Assembly (NCBI GenBank): GCA_963750715.1
Contig: CAVVRP010000009.1
Location: 62,001 to 126,000 of the forward strand
Direction: 5' to 3'
Length of the DNA stretch: 64,000 bases
Source of the DNA: JAGVSR01 sp963750715
GTDB lineage: Bacteria > Pseudomonadota > Alphaproteobacteria > Rhizobiales > Hyphomicrobiaceae
The translations under genes and the position numbers were made by a program. Below the pieces are notes generated by a model that was not told the origin of the DNA, searched no databases, and saw nothing but the letters and a program-made list of their open reading frames with translations. Of the stretch, positions 56,962 through 64,000 are shown one piece after another. Within the stretch, counting starts at the first letter, position 1, and each line of letters starts with the position of its first letter.

Positions 56962-57048
56962 AGTGCGACATCCGCTCAGCCGGATCATGCGGATCCGCGA
57001 TCACATCTACGGCGTGTGAGAACTGACGGCCGCCACGAAGCCAGAAAT

Positions 57049-57310
57049 CTAGGTTTCAGCGAAAGGCTTCGACAGCACTGGAATGTGAAACGAGGCAGTG
57101 ACGCGCTGCCGCCGTAGGCCGTCATGACGGCCAGAGATGGCCTACGAGCGATGATCGCATCGGCTACGGGAAGGCTGTCGTCCATATCCAAGGATAGATC
57201 CAGAATGCCTCCGGGGCGTTGCCGAAGGCGTCGGAGAACCGGCATCGTCCGTTATGACGGCGCTCGAACTCGCTGCCCACGTCCCAGCTGGAAGCCCTGC
57301 AGCTCATATG
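57049..57310 (-). pseudogene. Remnant of a response-regulator receiver domain
   Basis: On the minus strand, ILDLSLDMDDSLPVADAIIARRP and AVMTAYGGSASLPRF correspond to the phosphorylation-site strand and the following helices of a receiver domain; after one frame change the typical ending HIPVLSKPFAET and a stop follow (stop at 57049). Upstream the sequence is scrambled by further frame changes. No intact gene remains. Confidence 0.6.
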
Positions 57311-57415
57311 CGTCGAGGGCTTGGACTTTGCGGATTTTGCGTTCGCATCGGCTTCAGCATGTCAAGGTTCATCACCACGCTCGGTAATTGTCTCGATCAT
57401 ATGCCGGCCTCCGCA

Positions 57416-57782
57416 CTACCTCTCGACGAGGGACCGGAATCCGCACCAGATCATCCGCTTTGTGTCAAATGGCATTGTGCTGGGGTTCATGGACGCCATT
57501 CGCGGGTCGTTCATAACCGCAGCGTTCATCCGGTCGCGGTTTTCGCGTAACTCGTAGCCGATCCACAAAAACACGACGGTTTGGCCCGGCTCGAGCTGTG
57601 CCGATTGCGGATTACGGGAACGATGTGTGCTTGCCGGGTTTCACATCGTACGCGATGCACTCGACATATTCGAGGGAACCATACTCGCGCCATACCTTGC
57701 CGGCATCCTGGCAAGAGCGCTGGTATATTTCTATCCTTTCCTTCCGCAGCGGAACGACAAATCCATCGACGTATCTTGCCAT
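57416..57782 (-). pseudogene. DUF1428 family protein, broken
   Basis: From ATG 57782 the frame reads MARYVDGFVVPLRKERIEIY and EYGSLEYVECIAYDVKPGKHTSFP, then a stop. Skipping a short inserted stretch around 57595-57615, another frame continues SAQLEPGQTVVFLWIGYELRENRDR, MNPSTMPFDTKRMIWCGF and SLVER before a stop at 57416. Together they cover a whole DUF1428 protein (about 120 residues). An internal stop in the first frame and the frame change make it nonfunctional. Confidence 0.75.
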
Positions 57783-57837
57783 GGCTCAGAACTCCATTCC
57801 AAAGACGCCGCTGACGCGGGCGTCAGAGGACAGCGGC

Positions 57838-58307
57838 CTAGTGGCCGCCCCGCGCAGCGGCTTCCAGTTCAACGATATCGGTGCGTGTCATCGTCATAAT
57901 GGTCGTAATTACGCGATTGACAATGTCCGGGTCGGGCCCGTCGAACCACAGGCAGTGTGCGATCATTGTTGTCATGGACATACGGTCATTCCTGCCTGGC
58001 GGTCGCGTCATGGCGTCGCCGAAGTCCTCCATGTCGACCACCGGACGAATCTCAATCTCGCAAGCCTCATTGTGAGTATTTTGACATCGCGTTACCCAAC
58101 TTAGGGGGTCGAGTTGCCAGATCCAGTTACCGGCGTGCAGTTCACTGGTCTCAAAGAACGGTCCCTTGATGACCGATCTGTCCGTTCCCGAGAACCTCAC
58201 GCGCAACTCGCGCGCCTTTAGAGGGCGCCTGAGCGATCAACATCCGAGCTTGGCATTTCTCCCGCTTCCGAAGCCTTGCTGGCCTTGACCAGGATCATGA
58301 ACTTCAT
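57838..58307 (-). pseudogene. DGPF/YCII-domain protein, deleted internally, with fragment of a VOC-like gene
   Basis: From ATG 58307 the frame reads MKFMILVKASKASEAGEMP, then is lost; about 25-30 codons expected at this point are missing. The rest resumes in another frame as RVRFSGTDRSVIKGPFFETSELHAGNWIWQ, EIEIRPV and EDFGDA, the DGPF/YCII domain. Immediately after it, IAHCLWFDGPDPD resembles the beginning of a PhnB/VOC-type protein, truncated after a few residues. DGPF, VOC and DUF1428 genes often lie together, so this was probably one operon that decayed. Confidence 0.75.
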
Positions 58308-58493
58308 GGTCTGTTCTGCGGCGTTCAGGAAACGGCTTCGCCGGTTCGACGTTCCCAGGCCATCCTCAGACTGCTCAACATTATCCGGTCGCCGGGGCGC
58401 GCCTTCGTGCTAGAGCACCGTGACCCATCTGGGCTATGTTATGGAACTGGGCACTTCCGAGCCCGCCTCTCAACAACAAGCGCGGCGCATCTG

Positions 58494-59600
58494 ATGTTCA
58501 AACACACCTTGGCTTGGCTCGCCGTCATCCTGGCCATCGCCGGGGTTGGTGGTGGCTTGAGTCTCTATAAGATCAATCAGTTCAAGGCAGCCGGCGCTGG
58601 GCACGGATCTCACGAGCCGATGGAGGCCGTTGCGGCCGTGCGGGCACGTACGGGTGAAGTCGCTTTCACTACGCGGGCGATCGGCACTGTCGTCGCCTTG
58701 CGCCAACTCGACATCCGAAACGAGATCGCTGGTCTGATTGCAGAGATGGGGTTCAGCTCGGGCAGCATTGTCGAGGCTGGCCAGCTTCTCGTCCAATTGG
58801 ACGTACGCCAGGAGCAGGCCGCGCTGGTGGCTGCCGAGGCCGAGGCGCAGCTCGCCAAGCAGAATCTGGACCGTCGAGAAGGCCTGAGAAGCAGCCCGGC
58901 GTACTCAGCACAGGAGACTGATCGATCGCGCTCGGAGCATGCATCCGCCAGTGCACGCGCGCGCAGTCTTGCTGTGGCGATCGAGAAAAAGCGGATCGTC
59001 GCGCCGTTTCGCGCGCGCATCGGCATTACGAATCTCCAGCCCGGCGCCTATCTGGAATCGGGCACCCTGATCGGACGGTTGCAGGGCATCGAGGATGATG
59101 TCCATGTCGACTTCTCGCTGCCGCAGGACGAAGCGGCCGAGATCCGGACCGGCACCTCAGTCGTCCTGTCGGGTAGCGCAATTCCGGCCGGAACCACGGC
59201 GGTTGTCGTGGCCGAGGATGACAGCATCAACTCGACCAACCGGGCCGTGCGCTTGCGCGCGACGGCGAAGGGTATCGGCGGATTGGTCCGGCCGGGGACC
59301 TTCGTCGACGTCATAGCCACGACGTCCAAGCCGCGTGCGACCGTCCTCATCCCACTGACGGCATTGCGGCGCTCCCCCAATGGCCAGCATGTATTCGTTC
59401 TGGTCGAGGAAGCCGGCAAGCTGCGTGCGCGTCAGCGCACGGTGACGACGGGTGCAATTCAGGGCGACGATATCGCCGTCGACAAGGGACTGGTGGCCGG
59501 CGAGCTCATTGCGGCTTCCGGATCTTTCAAGCTGCGCGAAGGTCTCCTGGTCAATACCGAGGTCCCGCGGGCGGCCAACGCCACCACCGGCGTAAATTGA
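58494..59600 (+). CDS. RND efflux periplasmic adaptor (membrane fusion protein)
   Basis: A 368-residue adaptor with one N-terminal membrane helix (LAWLAVILAIAGVGGGLSLY), a lipoyl half-motif GTVVALRQLDIRNEIAGLIAEMGF, alpha-hairpin (EAQLAKQNLDRRE to SLAVAIEKKRI), second lipoyl half PFRARIGITNLQPGAYLESGT, beta-barrel and membrane-proximal domain. It bridges the RND pump downstream (17-base gap) to an outer-membrane channel that is not encoded here. ATG at 58494 lies in a TGATG arrangement with an upstream short frame of unknown meaning. Confidence 0.92.
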   Translation: MFKHTLAWLAVILAIAGVGGGLSLYKINQFKAAGAGHGSHEPMEAVAAVRARTGEVAFTTRAIGTVVALRQLDIRNEIAGLIAEMGFSSGSIVEAGQLLVQLDVRQEQAALVAAEAEAQLAKQNLDRREGLRSSPAYSAQETDRSRSEHASASARARSLAVAIEKKRIVAPFRARIGITNLQPGAYLESGTLIGRLQGIEDDVHVDFSLPQDEAAEIRTGTSVVLSGSAIPAGTTAVVVAEDDSINSTNRAVRLRATAKGIGGLVRPGTFVDVIATTSKPRATVLIPLTALRRSPNGQHVFVLVEEAGKLRARQRTVTTGAIQGDDIAVDKGLVAGELIAASGSFKLREGLLVNTEVPRAANATTGVN

Positions 59601-59617
59601 GAAGCTGAGGAGTTCTC

Positions 59618-62600
59618 ATGCGCGCCATGGACGTATTCGTGCGGCGGCCGGTCATCGCCATTGTCGTCAATCTGGCACTGGTTCTCATCGGCCTCAGGGC
59701 GGCAACTCAGCTGCCGGTCCAGCAGTATCCACGCATCGAAAGCTCGTCGGTCATCATCACGACGGTCTACGTCGGAGCGTCGGCAGAGGGCATCCGAGGC
59801 TTCGTCACGACCCCCATCGAACGCGCCGTATCGTCCATCACGGGTGTTGATTATGTCGAATCGACCAGCGTTCCTGGCCTGAGTACCGTCACCGTTCGAC
59901 TGAAGCTCAACCATCCCACCAACGTGGCCCTGACCGAGGTCGGCAATCGCCTCAGTCAGGTTCGCAGCGAGTTGCCGGCCGAGGTCGAGTCGCCCGTCGT
60001 CGAAGTGCAGCGGGCCGACCGGCCTTACGCAACTTTCTATGTCAGCGTCACATCCGACACGATGACGCCATCGCAACTCACCGACTATCTGTCGCGCAAC
60101 ATACAACCCCGGCTCAGTACACTCGCGAATGTGCAACGCGTGGGCTTGGAGGGCTCGCGCCCGCAGGCGATGCGGATCTGGATCGATGCCGAGCGCCTCG
60201 CCGCCTTCAACCTGAGCGCTGGAGACGTCGAGGCTGCGCTGAGGCGCAACAATTTCCTCGCTGCGGTCGGACGCACCAAGAGCAACCAGGTTCAGGTCGA
60301 TCTTCTGGTCAATACGGACCTTCACACCGTCGAGGAATTCGAGCGGCTGATCGTGCGGGAAAATGCCGACCGCGTCGTACGGATAGCCGACGTAGGGCGT
60401 GTCGAACTCGGCGCGGAGGAGGATACCTCCAACGTGCGCCACAACGGTAAGGAGGCGGTCTACCTGTCCGTGTGGCCGTTGCCGGGCACCAACGAGATCA
60501 GTGTGGCACATGCGCTGCGCGCCGAAATCGACGACCTCCGACCGGCGCTCCCCCCTGGTACCGAAATCGCGCTCGCCTACGACGGCACCGTCTACATGGA
60601 AAACTCGCTCAAGGAGATCGCCACCACCTTCACCGAGACAGTCGCCATCGTAGGGCTGATCGTGTTTTTATTCCTGGGCTCAGCACGCAGCGCACTTGTG
60701 CCTTTGGTCACGATTCCCATCTCGCTCATAGGCGCCATGGCGGCGATGATGGCGATGGGATTTTCGCTCAATCTTCTGACGCTTCTGGCAATCGTGCTGT
60801 CCGTTGGGCTCGTCGTCGACGACGCCATCGTCGTGGTGGAAAACGTCTCCCGCCACATGCGCAATGGCATGGGCCGCATAGAAGCGGCCCTTGTCAGCAC
60901 GCGCCAGCTGTTCGGCCCGATTGTCGCCATGACGATCACGCTTGCCGCCGTCTATGCGCCGATCGGATTGCTTTCGGGGCTAACGGGCGTACTCTTCAAG
61001 GAGTTCGCCTTCACGTTGGCGACGGCGGTTATCGTCTCGGGTTTCGTGGCGGTAACGCTGTCTCCGATCATGAGCGCCTACACGGTGCCTCAGGGCGCCC
61101 ATGAAGGCCGATATGCGCGCTTCGTCAACCGCATGCTGGATCGCCTGGCGGCATCCTATGGCCGCCTGCTGGATAAGGTCCTGAACTTTCGAGGTCAGAT
61201 CCTCGTCTTCGGTGCCTTCATCGGTCTTCTTGCGGTGCCACTCTATGTATTTTCCGGCAAGGAACTGGCTCCCGTCGAAGACGAAGGCTTCATTCTGCTG
61301 ATCGTCAACTCGGCCCCCGATGCCTCACTTGCCTATACGACGTCGCACATGGCCAAGGTGTACGACATCGGCAAGTCGATGGCCGAGTTCGACGCCATGT
61401 TCGAGATCGTTTTCCCGTCGAACGGGTTCGGCGGCTTTCTGTTCAAGAATTGGCACGACCGCGAGCGTTCCGCGCACGAAATCCTGCCGCAGGTCTATGG
61501 CGCGGTGTCTCAGATCAAGGAACTGCAGATTTTTCCCGTGCTGCCTCCCGCGTTGCCGGGTGCCGGGAATTTCGATGTCGAACTGGTCATGAAAGGCCCC
61601 GGCACACCCGAACAGATGGCCGAGTATGCGGGGCAACTTGTCGGCGCCGCGTTTGGCAGCGGACAGTTCATGTTTGCCGACACCGATCTCAAGATCGATC
61701 TTCCGCAGGTTCGCGTGGTCGTCAACCGCGAGCGTGTCGCCGATCTAGGGCTCGATCTGGCCGACATAGGCCGGCAGCTCGGCACCCTGGTGGCCGGCAA
61801 CTACGTCAACCGCTTCACCATTGACGGGCGCGCCTACAAAGTCATCCCGCAGGTCGGCATCGACGCCCGCGCGGCCGCGGGACACCTGCTCGACTACAAG
61901 ATACAGGCGAAGGACGGAAAGCAGGTCGCGATCTCGTCGCTGGCGAGCCTGGAGACGTTTACGGCCCCGCGCACGCTGGCGCGCTTCCAGCAGAACGACA
62001 GCTTCCGTGTCTATGGCGGCGTCAGACCCGGAGTGACCAAAGCCGAAGCGCTGGCCACGCTGGAGGCGGCCGCACGCAACATTCTGCCGCCGGGCTACAC
62101 CATCGACTATGCCGGTGAATCGCGCCAGATCCGCCAGGAAGGTACGACGCTCGCCGGCACGCTCGGTTTCGCAATTCTGCTGATCTATCTCGTTCTGGCG
62201 GCGCAATTCGGCAGCTTCCGCGATCCGCTCGTGGTGCTCCTCGGCTCGGTGCCGCTCGCTCTGACGGCAGCTCTCGTGTTCACATTCTTGGGATTCACCA
62301 CGATCAATATCTACAGCCAGATCGGCCTGATCACGCTCGTTGGTCTCATCGCGAAGAACGGCATCCTCATCGTGGCGTTCGCCAACGAGCTTCAGCAGGA
62401 GGGGGCTGATAAGCTGGGTGCCATACGCGAAGCGGCGATGACTCGTCTGCGGCCGATCCTGATGACGACGGCTGCGACTATCTTCGGTCACCTTCCCTTG
62501 GTGTTCGTGACCGGGGCTGGCGCGGAGGCGAGAAACAGCATCGGCATCATGCTGGTCAGCGGTATGGCGATCGGCACGCTCTTCACACTCCTGATCCTGC

Positions 62601-62692
62601 CGGCGGTGTATCTTGTTTTCGCTGCGCGGCACGCTCCGGAAGAGCGTGATGTGGATGCGCTGGACGAAGCAGAGCGCCGAATTCCCGCCTGA
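59618..62692 (+). CDS. RND family efflux pump (HAE1-type)
   Basis: A 1024-residue proton-driven multidrug-type pump. It has 12 membrane helices with two large periplasmic loops; TM1 RPVIAIVVNLALVLIGLRA; the TM4 proton-relay pair in GLVVDDAIVVVENVSRHM; the TM10 counterpart lysine/threonine regions; and GLITLVGLIAKNGILIVAFANEL in the C-terminal half. It works with the adaptor encoded just before it. Substrate cannot be predicted. gaggag ribosome site before the ATG. Confidence 0.94.
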   Translation: MRAMDVFVRRPVIAIVVNLALVLIGLRAATQLPVQQYPRIESSSVIITTVYVGASAEGIRGFVTTPIERAVSSITGVDYVESTSVPGLSTVTVRLKLNHPTNVALTEVGNRLSQVRSELPAEVESPVVEVQRADRPYATFYVSVTSDTMTPSQLTDYLSRNIQPRLSTLANVQRVGLEGSRPQAMRIWIDAERLAAFNLSAGDVEAALRRNNFLAAVGRTKSNQVQVDLLVNTDLHTVEEFERLIVRENADRVVRIADVGRVELGAEEDTSNVRHNGKEAVYLSVWPLPGTNEISVAHALRAEIDDLRPALPPGTEIALAYDGTVYMENSLKEIATTFTETVAIVGLIVFLFLGSARSALVPLVTIPISLIGAMAAMMAMGFSLNLLTLLAIVLSVGLVVDDAIVVVENVSRHMRNGMGRIEAALVSTRQLFGPIVAMTITLAAVYAPIGLLSGLTGVLFKEFAFTLATAVIVSGFVAVTLSPIMSAYTVPQGAHEGRYARFVNRMLDRLAASYGRLLDKVLNFRGQILVFGAFIGLLAVPLYVFSGKELAPVEDEGFILLIVNSAPDASLAYTTSHMAKVYDIGKSMAEFDAMFEIVFPSNGFGGFLFKNWHDRERSAHEILPQVYGAVSQIKELQIFPVLPPALPGAGNFDVELVMKGPGTPEQMAEYAGQLVGAAFGSGQFMFADTDLKIDLPQVRVVVNRERVADLGLDLADIGRQLGTLVAGNYVNRFTIDGRAYKVIPQVGIDARAAAGHLLDYKIQAKDGKQVAISSLASLETFTAPRTLARFQQNDSFRVYGGVRPGVTKAEALATLEAAARNILPPGYTIDYAGESRQIRQEGTTLAGTLGFAILLIYLVLAAQFGSFRDPLVVLLGSVPLALTAALVFTFLGFTTINIYSQIGLITLVGLIAKNGILIVAFANELQQEGADKLGAIREAAMTRLRPILMTTAATIFGHLPLVFVTGAGAEARNSIGIMLVSGMAIGTLFTLLILPAVYLVFAARHAPEERDVDALDEAERRIPA

Positions 62693-62782
62693 AACGCCGC
62701 TCAACCAAAATCGGGAAGCGCAAGACAGGCGTAGCGAGTGGGGGATCTGGCCCGCACTATCGAACACTATCGAAAATGGTGG

Positions 62783-64000
62783 CTAGTTTGGTCCCGGCCA
62801 TGCCTCGCCGTCGTTGTAGGGGAACCAACCCTGCTGCTCGCGGATTTCCGGGTCGATGAGCACCATCTTGGTATGCCGGAACTGATCGAGACCCTCGATG
62901 CCGAGTTCACGGCCGTGGCCGGATAGTTTGCGTCCGCCAAAGGGAACGGCGTCGTTGTCGAGAAGGGGCACGTTGACCCACACCATCCCCGACTGGATTT
63001 CGTTCACCGCACGCATCGCCTCGCTCAAGTCCTTGGTATAGATGTTGGCGCCAAGTCCGAACTTCGAGCGGTTGGCGAGATCGATCGCGTCGTCGAGGCT
63101 TCGGACCTTCACGATCGGCGCCACAGGCCCGAAGCTTTCGTCGTTGACGATGTCCATTTCGGGCGTGACGCCGATGAGCACCGTGGCATCCGTGAACCAG
63201 CCGCTGTTGAGGCCGCCGGGACGGCCGCCGCCGCAGGCGATCTTGGCGCCTTGCTGTATGGCCCGCGCCAGTATTGCCTCGTAGCGGTCACGCTCGCGCG
63301 CCGAGACCATCGGCCCCATATCGACCTTATCAAGCCCGTTTCCGATCCGCAGGCTCCTAGCCCCCGCTACCAGCGCGCCGACGAACTCGTCGTGCATCAA
63401 CTCGTGAACATAAATGCGCTCGGCCGACGTGCAGACTTGGCCCGCGTTCAGGAAGCTCGAGAACGCCACGCCGCGGGCGGCGACATCGACGGGTGCGGAT
63501 GGCATGACGATGAACGGGTCGTTGCCGGAGGCTTCAATCAGCGCCGGCTTGAACGTGCGGGCGCAGGCCTGTGCGACGATCTGCGAGGTCTTGAGACTGC
63601 CGGTAAACGCAACGCCGTGGATGTTGTCGTGCTCCACGAGCTTTTGACCAGCCGCGCCGCGCCCGGTGACGCATTGTACCAGGCCCGCCGGCAGGGTGGC
63701 GAAGGCCTCCATCAACAGAAGTGTCGACAGGGAGGTGTAATCAGAGGGCTTGATGATGACCGCGTTGCCGGCCCCCACCGCCGCGGCCACCTGCCAGAAC
63801 AGCAGCAGGTATGGGTAGTTGAACGGTACGATCGACGTGACGACGCCGAGCGGCTCCTTCATGGTCAGGTGAAGTTGTCCGGGTGCCGAAGGACCATGCA
63901 CCCGCCCGCTTTCCTGACGGCTGATCTCGGCATAATAGCTCATGGCGCTTGCGCACCAGCCGATCTCGTCCATTGCTTCCTTATAAGTCTTGCCTTGCTC
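62783..64000 (-). CDS. NAD(P)-dependent aldehyde dehydrogenase (partial, start outside window)
   Basis: The frame is open to the last base, so only the C-terminal 405 residues are present. Recognisable: substrate and cofactor blocks PLGVVTSIVPFNYPYLLLFW, GNAVIIKPSDYTS, FTGSLKTSQIV, catalytic glutamate ALIEASGNDP, catalytic cysteine NAGQVCTSAERIYV, and C-terminal NDESFGPVAPI and PFGGRKLSGHGRELG. Oxidises an aldehyde to the acid; the specific aldehyde is unknown. Convergent with the RND pump gene. Confidence 0.93.
   Translation of the reverse strand, partial: EQGKTYKEAMDEIGWCASAMSYYAEISRQESGRVHGPSAPGQLHLTMKEPLGVVTSIVPFNYPYLLLFWQVAAAVGAGNAVIIKPSDYTSLSTLLLMEAFATLPAGLVQCVTGRGAAGQKLVEHDNIHGVAFTGSLKTSQIVAQACARTFKPALIEASGNDPFIVMPSAPVDVAARGVAFSSFLNAGQVCTSAERIYVHELMHDEFVGALVAGARSLRIGNGLDKVDMGPMVSARERDRYEAILARAIQQGAKIACGGGRPGGLNSGWFTDATVLIGVTPEMDIVNDESFGPVAPIVKVRSLDDAIDLANRSKFGLGANIYTKDLSEAMRAVNEIQSGMVWVNVPLLDNDAVPFGGRKLSGHGRELGIEGLDQFRHTKMVLIDPEIREQQGWFPYNDGEAWPGPN

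Noticed and set aside
57124..57557. Three overlapping plus-strand frames after gltD
   Set aside because: The minus strand there contains recognisable DUF1428 and receiver remnants, so these are shadows.

Overview
The window looks like chromosome of a methylotrophic alphaproteobacterium of the Hyphomicrobiales (Hyphomicrobium-like). This is inferred from gene content: a lanthanide-type XoxF methanol dehydrogenase with its cytochrome and accessory genes, the bacterial tetrahydromethanopterin/methylofuran formaldehyde oxidation genes (fhcBADC and cofactor synthesis genes), PHB depolymerase, CpdR, a ROSE RNA thermometer, and two suhB/MmgR-like small RNAs typical of rhizobia and relatives. GC content is high throughout except in the xoxF upstream region.

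Layout. 1-5 kb: end of a membrane protein, a frameshifted phaZ, a zinc phospholipase C-like protein with a DUF4332-like tail, and a TetR regulator. 4.9-7 kb: TPP riboswitch and thiC. 7-17.7 kb: BLUF photoreceptor, metallo-beta-lactamase fold hydrolase, a tiny ORF with a perfect Shine-Dalgarno sequence, bactofilin, sugar-phosphate mutarotase, CorA and MgtA-type magnesium transporters, a glycosyltransferase, a broken pentapeptide-repeat gene and a DUF1194 protein. 17.8-22.5 kb (minus): fhcB-fhcA-fhcD-fhcC, with fhcB interrupted by one extra base. 22.8-38 kb: the methanol oxidation island, with SRPBCC protein, frameshifted YVTN propeller, two unknown secreted proteins, SoxYZ-like carrier, quinoprotein-relay metallohydrolase, xoxF, xoxG, a decayed second xoxG copy, xoxJ, a rhodanese-like protein, and a Lut/Ped-type ABC transporter with its own binding protein and propeller. 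38.2-45.6 kb: one long putative operon in which a DUF3280 protein and an NMT1/NitT-type ABC transporter precede methylofuran/H4MPT cofactor genes (mfnB, folB-like, mfnE-like kinase, DmrB-like flavoprotein, DHPS-like protein, DUF447). 45.6-50.2 kb: cpdR, N-formylglutamate amidohydrolase, two tandem sRNAs, hisN-type phosphatase, lysophospholipase-like hydrolase, heat-regulated hsp20. 50.7-57 kb: gltB and gltD. 57-58.3 kb: decayed genes (receiver domain, DUF1428, DGPF/YCII). 58.5-62.7 kb: RND efflux adaptor and pump. The window ends inside an aldehyde dehydrogenase.

How it fits together. XoxF oxidises methanol in the periplasm and passes electrons to XoxG. The Lut/Ped-like ABC transporter is expected to serve lanthanide supply. 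Formaldehyde or formate-level C1 units are handled in the cytoplasm by the Fhc complex, whose methylofuran cofactor would be made by the 41-45.6 kb genes. An unassigned ABC importer is co-oriented and nearly contiguous with those cofactor genes; it is the most attractive uncharacterised element here.

Caution: at least four conserved genes (phaZ, a pentapeptide gene, fhcB, a YVTN propeller) are each interrupted by one to three frameshifts while both sides stay well conserved. Because fhcB should be indispensable for this pathway, some of these are probably indel errors in the sequence rather than real gene loss; the 57-58.3 kb remnants, with internal loss as well, look like real decay.
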